NCBI GenBank assembly: GCA_900088475.1 | Contig: FLMG01000941.1 | Span: forward strand, 393,768-457,767 | Length of the DNA stretch: 64,000 nt | Origin: Hyphochytrium catenoides | Taxonomy: Eukaryota; Sar; Hyphochytriomycetes; Hyphochytriales; Hyphochytriaceae | Direction of reading: 5' to 3' | Part shown: piece after piece, positions 46,436-57,633 of the stretch | How positions within the stretch are numbered: position 1 is the first letter of the stretch | How the letters are laid out: every line of letters starts with the position of its first letter | Program-made: the position numbers and the translations under genes | Notes under the pieces: model-generated | Database searches by the model: none | Told to the model about the DNA's origin: nothing | What the model saw: only the letters and a program-made list of their open reading frames with translations

Positions 46436-48629
46436 ATGCGGCAAAGGGATGGTGCTGCACCGCCGCTGTTGCCCGCGGCAGACCTAGGCGACAAGAGCTG
46501 GTACTTCTCATGCCGAAGGGTAAGGTCGCAACTATAAGAGCTTAGGAACCGCTCTATTTAGCTCCAGCGGGCTGATGGGCTCCGCCTCCACTAACCGTTC
46601 TGTGGTGCTGACAGTCCCATCATCCATTTTCTCTGTCGCTCGCTCTGCTCCTTGGGTGTCCTGCAACTCACAGCCACGCCTCAGCTAACTCGAAGAATTC
46701 AGTCACGCCTCAGAGCTCTGGTGGCTTCCTCGCCTCCGTCTCTCACGCTTCTGCTTAAGCTCTGGCTGACCGCTGGAAGTCTCTTCGGCGTGCTGGCGAT
46801 GGTCCTGAGTTTCTTCTTCCTTGCAATAAATGTACTTCAAGTCCTGATGCCGGAGGCTGCTAAGGAGGCGCATCTTTCTCCCCTTGCTTCCTCAATCTCC
46901 TTGATACTTCCCGGGGTAACCTCTCCCCTATCTCAAATTCCGTCGCTCTGGCTTGCCGTTGGACTGTCGGTCTTTGTGGTGAGTCTCTTCTCTTTGAGCT
47001 GCTTCACCTAGATTCCCTTTCGTACTTTCACCGTGCCTCACGGCTTTGCTTAAGTAGCATGAGGCTGGCCATGCCTTGGCCGCGGCTCTGAATGGTGTGA
47101 AGATCCAATCTTTTGGCATCTTTCTGGCACTGTTAGTTCCTGGAGCCTTTGTCCAGCTTGCTCAGCCCGAGACTTCTGTGAGCAGAGCGAAACGTCTGAG
47201 TATCTACATGGCAGGTGTCTGGCACAATGCGGTATGTTATTGGGGAGAAAGGTGACAGACCGAGCTTGCATATCACGGAATGGTTAGTCGCTAGTGAATC
47301 TAAGGCAAGGAAATTGTGGCCAATAAGCAGGACAGTCAAATAGTGGATGACATCATCAGATATGTCCTAGGAGACCAGAGCAATGAAGAAGAGGCTGGGG
47401 GATCGAGGGACCACAGCGCTAATATGCTGATCTGCTGTCTGGCTTCTCCTCTCTCGGTGATCCTTGGACATCCACAAAGGTTCTGTGCGGCCTTTGTCTC
47501 CTATCCTTACGCCTGCTGCCCTGGCTCTTGCTGCCTCTTTACCTTTCTGGCGGTCCACCAGTAGTGGTCTCAGTTCACTCCCGCAGCGCGCTGGCGGAGG
47601 TAATTTCTGCAGGTGATGCAATACTGCCTCTCAGACTTTCTCTTTCTGGCAGACTGTCATTCAGGACGCTAGCTTCTTACTGGTTCCTCTCTATCTTGCG
47701 CTATCAAAGCTTCGTGTGACCATTTGTGAGCTTCTTCCATCCTTCCCTATTATAAATCTCCCGCCCTTAGTCTCCCGCATCGCTCCAGGATCTATCTCTG
47801 ACAGTATCTACAGCCATCCAGAGGAAAACGGACTAGATTGCTGTTTGTCGTCATACCCACGCATCCTCACCTCTGACTAAAAACTCTTATCCTGTCTCAT
47901 TAAGGTTCGCAGCTGACCGGCCTTGGTGACTTAACCATTGAAAACTGGGCAGATCTGCAACGCGGAGGGATGGAGAGAGATGCCAGCTTCTGTCTGCCGA
48001 ACTCAGTGCGCGGGACTTACAGAACAGATCCAGAGGCCGAGAACGCTATTTGCTACCACTACGATGGTTCGGTCGGTAGCGGGCGTATGGAGACCATTAG
48101 AGACTGCCTCAATCTAAAAGCTCTTCAGCACACCTGGTACTCCTCTTGCAGCTCCAACAGGGACTGCACCAGTGAAGCGAGCTGGCAAGAAGATGAGGAA
48201 GTTTGCTGCACTCTTGATAATGTCCATCCTGTGGAAGAGCAATATCTGCGGCTTCGGGTGCGGGCGAAATCTGAGGAGCAGATATTGCTTTACCAGGGAA
48301 AACGAGAGGATATCCTCCAGGCCTTGAAGCTGAGCCCATTCAGTCCGCGGTCTATTCTCCTCTTCCTAAGTAGCAAGCTTGGCCGTCAAGGGGAGAGCCT
48401 TTGTATGCTGCTTCCATCTTATCTCGCTTTTTTCTTGCGGCAACTCTTTTCTCTCTCAGCATCTCTTGCCTTCATCAATGCGGCGCCGGTGCATTATCTA
48501 GACGGAGAGCGAAGTTTGAAGGCTCTGTTTCCCCATAATAAGGGCCTACAGAGGTTTATCCTCTTCTCCGGCGACTTACTCCTTGCTCTCACTCTCGTCA
48601 AGTCTTCCAGACAACTATTCCAGGCCTAG
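46436..48629 (+). CDS. MBTPS2: Site-2 protease (membrane-bound transcription factor peptidase, M50)
   Basis: Intramembrane zinc protease that releases membrane-tethered transcription factors in the Golgi. Model exons 46436-46519, 46685-46978, 47058-47231, 47480-47612 and 47905-48629 give 469 aa (human 519). The catalytic HEAGH (residues 127-131) directly follows an intron, preceded by a hydrophobic segment as in S2P. It continues with FGIFLALLVPGAFVQL and RLSIYMAGVWHNAV. A PDZ-like luminal part contains GSQLTGLGDLTIENW and a Cys-rich stretch. The C-terminal membrane core has FINAAPVHYLDGERS, where Asp428 is the third zinc ligand. The N-terminal transmembrane helix of metazoan S2P is not found, and the first exon is tentative. 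No SREBP-like substrate is in this window. Confidence 0.87.
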
Positions 48630-48985
48630 GCTTTCTGTTGGAAGGACTGTTTAGAGCGCTGCATTTCTTCACACGGATTCACTATTTATCGCTTGCTAGC
48701 TGCACTGGACCCACTATTTATGGCTTTCTAGCTGATCTGCCTGTTTTTTTACCTTCCTCACCCCTTTTGCTCGAGCCAAAAAGATCTACTTTGTGATGAA
48801 GCCCCTTCATTACAATCGCACATCGCTTAAAAACCCTAATTTTTGCCGCTGACAATGACACGCGGGGTCCAGGCTGCGGACCCGCCCTTGCCGCCCTGGG
48901 AGGTGGCGTCATCGCCCATTCCTTGCTTTCATGCAGTAGAGAGCATACTCTTCCCTGGCCAATAGTCGCACTTAACGTGAAAGCT
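48630..48985. other. Spacer between convergent site-2 protease and CRT-like genes
   Basis: Both 3' UTRs; no gene recognised. Confidence 0.6.
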
Positions 48986-51225
48986 TTACATCTTCATGTA
49001 CACCTCGTCCCCGCTGTCATCTCCGTCCTCTGGGCTCAGTTGCCGTGCTAGCTTCTTGAACTCCTCACTTGTAGCTCTCCTTCTCTCTCTTGCCCTTTTC
49101 CGTCGTTCTCTCCAGTCGTCAAGGAAGCGGTAGCAGACGAGTCCAGCTAGAATCACCGCCAACCCCGCCACGTCTGTCCAGTGAAGCGGCTGGTGGTCCG
49201 GAACGAAAGGAAGAGTGAAGACCACATTCCCCATGGGGACCATCACCGTCATGGCCTGACGTAAAGTGGATGATAGGCAGCGAGGGACGGTGCGACCGTT
49301 AGGATAGACAGCGAGGGAAGGACGTGAAGCTATGGGTGAGGTATTCCGCCTTTGACAGTGAATAAAGGAGGAGAGGGCAGGCAGGAAGATACTAGAACAA
49401 TAAACTTAGAGATACCAGGACAGCAAACACTAGAAAGGAGGGACAGTAGGAAGCTGTGGCACTTACCAGGAAGAGAACGTTGGCACTGGAATACTTGAGG
49501 ATAAGGATGATCAGCAGATTGTAGAACACGTTGAAGGCCAGGTAGACATTGACATACACCGGAGCCAGCGCGCAGTTGTCCGGGTGTCGCCCACTATGGA
49601 CAGAATCTTGACCTAGATAGCAGAGCATCCCCTGGCGCAGATGGTTCCACAATTGGCCGGGTAGGACCTGTGGGGTTGAAGCCTGAAAGTAGGAGACGTT
49701 AGTTTCGGCATCTTAACTTCTTATAGCGGTTCCTAGCTCCTCAGACGTACCAGCCCGGACGGGATCATGAGAGGCAGAGAGAGAAGAAGCTGAAAGATGG
49801 CAATCCAGCCGTTGAGGTACATCGGGTCCATCTCTGTCTCAGCCAGTGCGATCTCCTTGTAAACAGACGAAAGACACATCGGTACGCAGCTTAAAATCAT
49901 CACTGTGGCCCAGAGAATCACCGCCTCCCCTTCCCCACCGCCGTGCAACGAGGGGGAGAGGACAATAAGCAAGCCCACAGCGACCACAGAGGCGCCGACG
50001 TACTGCGTAACAGAGTATTTTACATTGAGCAGCATCTTTGAGATGAGCATCGAGACGGGAATGGCTGATTGTGAGAGTAGGATAAGCAGTGCGCCCGGTA
50101 GATAGGTTGCCGCAAACACCTGCATTATGCCTTTATGGCGCACAATGTGAGAGTAGGTTGATACAGAGAGAGAAAGAGACATGGATTCGACCACCCAGCA
50201 AGGCGGCAGTTATTGCAGGCGGGAAATAAGATCAAACACGGCTAAGAAGATAAAAATTGAGGTAAAGGGCACACAGAAGCAAAAAATAGGAGGACACAGC
50301 GGAGCAGTAGGTCACTCAATCTACTCTGATAAGGAGACAGAAGAGACCGCAACCTGACATCGCGTCCAACGTGCCCATCACCGCAAATGTCCTCTTGGGT
50401 ACAGCGCGTTGCTCCGCCGTAATTTGAGAGCCCCATCGTATCATTGGCAGTATATAGGCAAAGCTGATGGGGATCTGAGAACAGAGCCAAAGAGATTCGT
50501 TTCAGAGAAACCCGGGAGAGGAGGTAGCAAGGCAAAAGATTATTCCAGAAAAGGGTAGGAGAAATTTGCAGAGACGACAGGAGAAGGAGAAGACAGACAG
50601 AGGAAGAGGTCAAAAAAGATATGATAGCTGCCTCCTCAAAGATATCCTTACATAGACGCAGGTGCTGACAGACAGATGAAGATGTCAAAGAGAAGATAAA
50701 ATAGCTGCCTTCTCAAGGATATCCTTACATAAACGCAGGTGGTGAGGAGGTTTAGAAAAATGGGATAGTTGTACATCGGGATCGTCTGGAGCCTGCGAGG
50801 AGCGCGGAGGCGGCGGTCAGTGGCGACGGCAAATGCACCGAGAAGGGCAAACGTGAGGGTACAATAAGATGCGTCCACTTACTTCTGGAAGACTGTAATT
50901 CGTGAGAGTCGAGAGGGATGCGCAGGCGAAGAAACGGGGAAACAACTTGGTGAGATGCAGGGGTCAGAAGGGGCAATCATTCTCCCTGACCTTTGTTTCC
51001 TAACCCGATGAGGACCATCAGCAAAAAGGAAATCAGCAAAGAGCGCGAGTTATCCTGTCCGTTGCCCTGCCCATCCTCCTCTTCGTCTTTCTGCTCCGGC
51101 TTCGGGGCAGGGGGCGGCAGAAGAAGCTCCTCCACTTCAAGCTCCTCGGAGAGCCTCCGGGGGGTGTGCCGTTTGAGCTCCACTTCCTCTTGCGTCCGCC
51201 ACTCAGGAGACTTAATGTTCTCCAT
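48986..51225 (-). CDS. CRT-like transporter (chloroquine-resistance-transporter family, drug/metabolite superfamily)
   Basis: Seven exons on the minus strand: 51225-50991, 50892-50883, 50792-50729, 50474-50354, 50130-49751, 49682-49467 and 49255-48986. They total 1296 nt, or 431 aa, the usual CRT length. A hydrophilic N-terminus leads into the first helix, LLISFLLMVLIGLGNKVFQK. The family signature follows: LQTIPMYNYPIFLNLLTTCV, then a second-helix region, and GIMQVFAATYLPGALLILLS with QSAIPVSMLISK. Later helices include YVGASVVAVGLLIVLSPS and YVNVYLAFNVFYNLLIILIL. The tail is charged and ends GDEVYMKM. Plant CLT members export thiols from plastids, and Plasmodium CRT moves peptides and drugs across the vacuole membrane; the location here is unknown. 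Exon 2 is a 10-nt micro-exon, without which the reading frame and the NKVFQKLQ motif are lost. Confidence 0.9.
50592..50741. repeat. Tandem duplication of about 75 nt over an exon-intron boundary
   Basis: Units 50592-50664 and 50667-50741 are near-identical. The right unit contains the end of exon 3 of the CRT-like gene and its GT donor (50728-50727). The left unit carries a copy of the same 13 exonic bases and a copied donor at 50651-50650. Confidence 0.85.
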
Positions 51226-51749
51226 CACTCTTGCTCCTTCGCCCGGCGCCTACCGCTTCCGACGAGCTGCCTCCCTTTCTGCCCGCGTCCTACTCCGCGC
51301 TAGTCCTGCTTCCCTCTCTACCGGCAAGCCCAATAGGAATCTGGATGTGCCAAAGCTGCACCAACCCGTAAACGGCGCAGAGATTGGTGCATCCAAAACG
51401 CTCGGAAGAAGTGCCAGGAGCTGTATGGCTCAGTAGGCCGATGGCGATGGAGCAGCACAGAAGCTTCTTCTCAGTGCAGACTGGAGACTTCTGGGAAAGT
51501 GCCTTCGAGCGCGGGAGGAAGGATCCGCCTCAGGAGGTTCCGACGTTACTCCGACGGTACAGTAAGTTGAAGCCCCGCCGCCTTCCTGCTCCGGGAGGTG
51601 TACCCGACGTACTACACATAACAACAACATCCAACTGGGAGAGGGAGCTAAGTAAAGCGAGAGGGAGCTGGGAAGCTGCTGCGTCTGTACTGTCAAAGCG
51701 ATTAAGAATACCGGTATACATAACTGTGATAGACATGGCCATATTATAA
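51215..51749 (+). other. Open frames of uncertain coding status upstream of the B14.7-like gene
   Basis: A plus-strand frame starts at ATG 51215 and ends near 51436. Its first residues (MFSITLAPSPGAYRFRRAAS) look like a mitochondrial presequence. A second frame (51384-51749) encodes FFSVQTGDFWESAFERGRK and related sequence. They overlap in different phases and could be exons of one gene, but I recognise no family. The first one overlaps the start codon of the CRT-like gene on the other strand. Confidence 0.3.
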
Positions 51750-52005
51750 ATCCTCACGCACCGTTCCTGTCCGTTAGCGGCCTTGCTATTGGCTTTCCTA
51801 GAGCTCTGTCCAGTGCTCCGCTGAGGCACAGATTAGAGCCTCAAGCTCGGCAACAACAGAACGAAATCTGAAGATTTGAAGCTCAGACCCCTCCAAGTTT
51901 AGGCTCAGGCGCCTTGGATCTGGGCAGATTCTGTCTTCTTTGTATCCGCTTTACTCCTGAGAATCAGTGACAGCAGAGAGCTAGGCATACCTACGTCCTT
52001 TCAAA

Positions 52006-52818
52006 ATGGGAGGAAACGCCACCGGCGAAGACCAGAAGAAGACAAATCCCGAAGATGAGATCAGCTGCGCCGAGAGGGCTGCGGTAGTTGGGGTACGGTA
52101 GGCCTCCTGTTCGCCCATGTTGATTATAAAAGTCTAAGTCCCTAGACCTCGTGCAGGCAACTGGAGCTTTTATGGGAACTATCTTCGGCGCTTCAAAAGC
52201 GTCTATCTTTCCTCCAGAGTATCTAAAACGGCCAGGTAGATACTCTCAAAACAGCCCTCGCCGCATTCGTCCAGAAAGGTGAAAAAGTCTCACGCTTGTC
52301 CATCTTACCAGAATTTGCACTTAGAAAGGAGTCCATGGCCTTCACCTACGCCATGGGACAGGTCGGGCGCTATGCATTTGCCTTGGGCCTGGTCGGCGTC
52401 ACTTTTGTCTCAACAGAGTGCCTCCTGGTAACCCTTGGCAACCTCTACTTCTCTCATCCGTGCATGTTTTGATATCATTCGCTATCCGTTCAAGGAAAAT
52501 GTTCGACACAAGAAAGATTATGTGAATCCGTTCGGCGCGGGTCTGGTGACAGGTGGCGCCCTGGGATTGATCAATCGCAGTGTTAAGAAGGCAGGAATCT
52601 TCGCAGTAGCTATGGGCGTGGCAGCAGTCGCTGGGGAGGCACTGTACGAACAAACCCCTTATATTATTTAGCTCCCTTCCCTTTTATGACTTTCTCATCG
52701 CCAACACTGATCACTTTCTTTTTACCATGTCAGGGGCGGGACCTACCACCAGCGCGGACCTGTCAAGGATAATGGTGATTTTTGGCAGCGTCACCACTAT
52801 CCCTACCGGAAGGACTGA
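52006..52818 (+). CDS. NDUFA11: Complex I subunit B14.7 / NDUFA11-like (Tim17/Tim22 family)
   Basis: Five exons: 52006-52092, 52157-52235, 52312-52427, 52495-52643 and 52734-52818, giving 516 nt or 171 aa. The Tim17/22-type hydrophobic repeats are ATGAFMGTIFGASKAS, ALGLVGVTFVSTECLL and VNPFGAGLVTGGALGL, with the conserved ENVRHKKD before the last. This order, with a Cys after the second hairpin, resembles the B14.7 subunit of mitochondrial NADH dehydrogenase more than the Tim17/22/23 translocases, which have other signature residues. The C-terminal exon adds GGTYHQRGPVKDNGDFWQRH, a charged aromatic tail that would face the intermembrane space or matrix. A stop reached by reading through the last donor (ending PYII) is an alternative end. 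Distinguishing B14.7 from other family members needs alignment. Confidence 0.75.
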
Positions 52819-54322
52819 GCTCCCTTATGCCTTTCCTTTCTTTTTTATTCTCCACTTTCCTTCCTGTCCTTCTTGTCTGACTTCTAGGAGATTGCAATAA
52901 TATCTATCTAACCTCTTAACCTTCACTGAGATGCTTCTTGATCACATCCTGACATATGTACACAGTTCCTCCTGAGACGCCAACACTGGCTCGATTAGCT
53001 AGTCGAAGGCGACAGAGGCTACGTTTATATGCGAAGTAGAAAGTTCGTGCCACAGCCCCGCCGATTACAGGCTACAATGAGTGCATCTCTGGGCATTGGA
53101 GATCCATGGGTGGAGTGGTTCCTCAAAGGATGCGAATTAGTCGCTGGCGCGAAGAAGAAACTGCAGGGTCCGCCCTTAGGATAGCATCCTTACAGTGACC
53201 CTGCACGAACGGAGGACCTCGAAGCTATTGCAACTTTTGATTGCCCGCTGGCTTTCACTTCCTGGCCTCTTGCTCGAGCTTCCTGACGCTCGCCTGAGGT
53301 GGAACGTCGTCCACCTATAGCACCACTTCAAGGCTAATCTTTGTCATTATCCCTCTCAGATCTTGAGTCCCTACTTCCTCCCTCACAACCCTTGACTTAT
53401 TGCCTAGTGATCCGCGGGTAAATCGCGAAGTCTAACTCCAGAAATGGAAATCTAGCTTTCGCGAGCAGGCTAACAACATCCAACATACTAGATGGTAAGA
53501 GAGAGTAGGCCATGCGCTGGCGGTGATGATCTCAAAACTAAGATGAGAAGAAATGCGATGTGTTCGGGTTCTTTAGACTGGAAGCTCTGATCCCAGAGTG
53601 CATGCTGCCTCTCCTTAGGTGGTAAAGAGTTTAACTAGTCTGGGAGTTTATTCAGTTGCCCGCTGTCCCTTAACATGATGGCGGCGCCGACTTAGGAGCT
53701 AACTTTGTCTCCTATCCACGGCGCTGCGAAGAGCTTGTCTCAGGCGGTACAGCGAAAGCTTTGGGTACGGGCCGCTAGTGTACCCTCCACCCGACCTGCC
53801 CAGCCGTGCGCTGCTCAAAAGCGGGCACGCAACTGCCTAGCCATTGTCTACAGATGTCTCCCCAGGGCATACCTTTCCATCTCCTTCCGTCACCTCTCTT
53901 TGCGGCCCTCTCTCCACGGCACCGTGGTAGTTGGCATAGGGGAAAGCGGGAGGAGGCCGCCCTTGACAATATCAGCCCCGCATTTCTGCTGACGGCAGCT
54001 CGTTGGCCGCGCCCTGCCTAAGGTCTAAGATAGCACGAGGACTGTTACAGGGTGGACCTTCTCCCTCATCTCATTGTCCTTTGTCCTCTTCTCGCGTCCT
54101 GCTTGCTTCCCACTGTCAAAGGATCTATTCTAGGAACTTCTGTAACCTTCTCCTGGACTCCGTAACCCGAATCATCTCCCTGTATCTTGTACAGTAGCTG
54201 TACCTTCGGCCGCTGGGGCAGCTAACGGCTAGCTCGGGGAGGGTAACCCCCTCTGGCATTTTCTTCACTTTGTATCACGCCTCTTCGTGCCTTGCTTCTG
54301 TCTCTCTCGCTCCTGCTTTCGG

Positions 54323-54389
<67 letters not shown>

Positions 54390-54407
54390 CTCTCTCTCTC
54401 ACACACA

Positions 54408-54444
<37 letters not shown>

Positions 54445-54758
54445 CAGCTACCCGGTGGGCAGAGGAGAAGATCAAAGAGAGAAAGTGCAAACACCCAGAG
54501 ACAAGAAGCGACAGAACCACCTGAAGGTAAGGATGAGTCAAGATGGAAAGAGACGCTTTCTATGAGGAGCGCTACTGGGCCCGTTATATCTCTTCGCTCA
54601 TCATCGTCCTTACCGGCAGGCTAAGAGGTGAAGCCCCAAATCGTTTCTCACTTCAGGCAGCACTAGAATAGCCCCTCGTCCGGAGAAATAAGCGCTCGCT
54701 CGACATCCACCTCCGGAGGCTCTCGTCTGCTTGAAAAGTCAAGAAGAGCTCTGGAGCC
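52819..54758. other. 1.9-kb intergenic region
   Basis: No gene I can support. It holds the CT/CA compound microsatellite at 54320-54442. Short frames at 53705-54197 on both strands lack motifs. Confidence 0.45.
54320..54442. repeat. Compound (CT)n/(CA)n microsatellite
   Basis: Alternating blocks of CT and CACACACA on the plus strand, repeated about three times, ending in a pure CT run. Confidence 0.95.
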
Positions 54759-55924
54759 ATGTGTAAGGACGCCAGAGGCTCAACCTTCTTCAGCCTGAGG
54801 GAGTTTGAGCTTTCCCTCTCACCTTCACCCTCCTGCCCTCCTCTTATGCCTTACAGCTGGGGAGGAGCAGTTTGAGCGCCTGCTGGCCACCATCAACCAG
54901 ATCTTCGTCTTCAAAATCCCTCCCCAAGTCTCAGCTACGGGCCACAGGTAAAGCTAACCGTCAATGCAATGACCAACCAAGGATTTTTCCCAATCTCTAT
55001 TTTCCACCGAGACACGCGGAGGACTTGCCCGCCAAAATCCGGTTTTGACGACTCTACCATTATCTCATCCTTTCTCTTCTCTCTTCCTTAATAGGGCTGC
55101 GGACTGGCCTCAGGAGCATAGCTGGGAGGGGATCTGTAAGATCTTCGGCCGCGGCGATGACGCGTTTATTCGTCTCGTAGACAGGAACTCCGGACAGCTC
55201 TTCGCTGAGGCCCCGATGCTGAAGGGAGGGCCGCCGGCAGTGATGAAAGGTTTGAGTTTGAATAGTAGTAGGAGGATACTCTCCATTTTACAAGGCCTTT
55301 TCTTCCCCTTTATCACGGAATACTGACATCTTGCGGGTTCCTGTGTTGATTGCAGTGACGGACAGCAGCAGGTACTTTGTGCTCAGGATAGTTGACGGCG
55401 CCTCAGGTGATAGTCTATATCCTTCACTTCTCTGCCTTCTCTGTTGGGAGGACGTATTTCATAAGAGGAAAGAAATACTGAATAGAAGACAGATGTCTCA
55501 TACCAATTCTTAGGGCGGCACGCTTTCATCGGAATTGGGTTCCAGCAGCGCAGCGATGCTTTTGACTTCAATGTGGCACTGGAGGACCATAAGGCTCAGC
55601 TGGAGAGGGAAAAGTCGGCCCAGGTGCAAGAGGCGACCAGCACGAAGGATTACTCTCTGAAAGAGGGGCAAACCATCCACATTAAGCTCAACAGCGCGAA
55701 GAAGGTGCTATATACGCTGCTCGTACAACAGGTGAAACAGCACAGAGAAACCGACTAACAATCACTGTGAACCTGCAGAAGAAGGAGAAGGATGAATCTG
55801 GGGAGGATCACCGTCCAGCCGAAGCTCCAAACACGAGGTATTGGCGCACCAGTATCATCTCTTACTTACAAGTACCTAATTCACAGTCTCGCCCTCTCTT
55901 AACAGTGGCTGGGTGACATTCTAG
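54759..55924 (+). CDS. NECAP: NECAP endocytosis adaptor (PHear domain)
   Basis: Clathrin accessory protein that binds the AP-2/AP-1 ear domains. Seven exons: 54759-54762, 54857-54947, 55095-55249, 55356-55406, 55514-55704, 55779-55837 and 55906-55924. They total 570 nt, or 189 aa. The PHear domain is continuous: FERLLATINQIFVFKIPPQV, ADWPQEHSWEGICKIFGRGD, then GQLFAEAPMLKGGPPAV, VTDSSRYFVLRIVDGASGRH, AFIGIGFQQRSDAFDFNVAL, EDHKAQ and LKEGQTIHIKLN. The protein ends SGWVTF, which fits the WxxF-acidic/C-terminal WVQF ear-binding motif of NECAPs. The proline-rich linker of animal NECAPs is much shorter here. The first coding exon is only ATG plus one base, joined to exon 2 by a strong GTAAGG donor. 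Confidence 0.92.
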
Positions 55925-57633
55925 TACTCGTAGGACAGAAGTCAGCCTAATGACCCACCGACATAGTCCGACAGCGAACCGTTAACTGGAAACGCTAATC
56001 ATGTCAAGGAGCCCTTAACTTTTCCATAAGCGCTTCCTGTCATCCGTCTCTCCATGTGTGCGAAGCCGCTCTCATCTAATGTTTCCCATTAGCAGCACTT
56101 GGGTCTATACATCATCTCAGTTGGCAGGTAGGACATCCCGTAGATGGCAACGGTCAGTGAGCCAAAGGGAGGGAGGCATCTTCTCCCGTTGCTACTACAA
56201 AGATGCAAGCTTCCACTGAGAGAGTGCCGTCTTCCTAGTACTGAAGTGCCGTGAGAACAAATTCCATGAATGAAAGCCACTCCGCTAAGCCGTTAGTGAA
56301 TTGAGGAGACCTATATTCAAATGATTATAATGTTCTGAGGACGGAGAGGCAGTTCCCGAGGATGGACTCCTTTATTCGCCACGAACAGATCCTGACTGTT
56401 AGAGACACAGCGCCTGAGTGGCCCGACATGTTTGATACCGTCGCAGGCAACAACTGGGAAGAATGGTGGGGCGGCAATACGCTTAAGCTGCCTATCCTCC
56501 TACTCCACTTGTCCAAGAGAACTAAGAGGTTCAGACAGCCACCGCTTCCGTTATAGTTGGCCCAATATAGAGTTCCCTTCTTTGCACGTCAGCCACTAAG
56601 GGCAGCAGGATTATGCACTTCAGCAAAAAGGAGCTTTTCTTGAGAAGCAATGCAAGTTCTATGTGATTGCAGTGCTTCTGGTGGCAGTCGTTTAGACACC
56701 ATGATTAATGTGGCCAGAAATAAGCGGTATTGGGAGTGTACATCTATAGGACATTGTCATGATGTGAGGGTTATCTTCCCCTATAATAGTTTCTATGTCA
56801 GTCAACCTTTCAACGCCCCAGCACGGTAAGTGATGCGGCTAGTAGGGCAGGCAGTAGGACTAAGAGAATCTCTTCACCACCAGAGCGATTGAACCCATCG
56901 CTTTACTGCAAGAGTTTTTACCAAAGCACTGGCTGCTGAAGGAGCAAAGAGTCTGAAGAATATCATGTCTCTCTGCGGTTTTAGCTTTCCTTTCTTCGAC
57001 AGGACGCAAAGAAGCTACTTCTTCCGCTCTCCCTTATTTTCTCCTTATTTGGACTCCAGCTACAACTGGTGCTTTTACCCTTCTACTTTTGCCCTTCTCA
57101 CTGACAGAGAGTATTTTCATGCAATCTCATGATGATGAGTACGACTAATGAATGAACTTTATTGGCAACTTATCACGCTCAATACTCCTCCGGGTCTGCT
57201 TTATCCTCTGCTGGACTAACGACGTTTTGTAACTGGCTATCGAGAGACTTCATTTGCACTGCGGAAGAGTCCCCATATGTGGAACAGGATGAGACATGTG
57301 TCTTCTGACATTAAAATTGTGAGTCGGCCTCCCTCCAGCAGGAAGATAGATGTATTGGTAGACCATGCCTTCTTTCCCAGCTGAACTACTCACAGCCATA
57401 GTGGCAACAAAGGCCTGAAAAAGAGACAAAGGGATTACGGAAAGCCAAACGAGACCGCAAATGGCTGCTAAGTAGCGTGGATACTTCAGCAACTATTACT
57501 GGTGGTGGAGTTAGATCACTCTTCTTCTCTCTTTCGCTTCTGTTTACCCCCCTTTCTTCTCTTTCCCGCGGGTGACCGGCCACCCTTGCCCTAAGGCATG
57601 GAAGCTTGCTTATCGCTGATGGAAGGACCAGGC
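55925..57633. other. Intergenic region, probably decayed
   Basis: Short frames at 56362-56556 (+, beginning MDSFIRHEQILTV and containing NNWEEWWGG) and 57250-57652 (-) have non-repeat composition but no family I recognise. They may be remnants of mobile elements or exons of an unrecognised gene. Confidence 0.35.

Noticed and set aside
52435-52671. Frame beginning in the third intron of the B14.7-like gene (MATSTSLIRACFDIIRYPFK)
   Set aside because: The first 20 codons fall in a 67-nt intron with good GTAACC and TTCAAG ends; only the downstream part is coding.
54270-54624. Three overlapping Ser-Leu-His-Thr repeat frames
   Set aside because: All read the CT/CA microsatellite in different phases; no non-repeat coding support.
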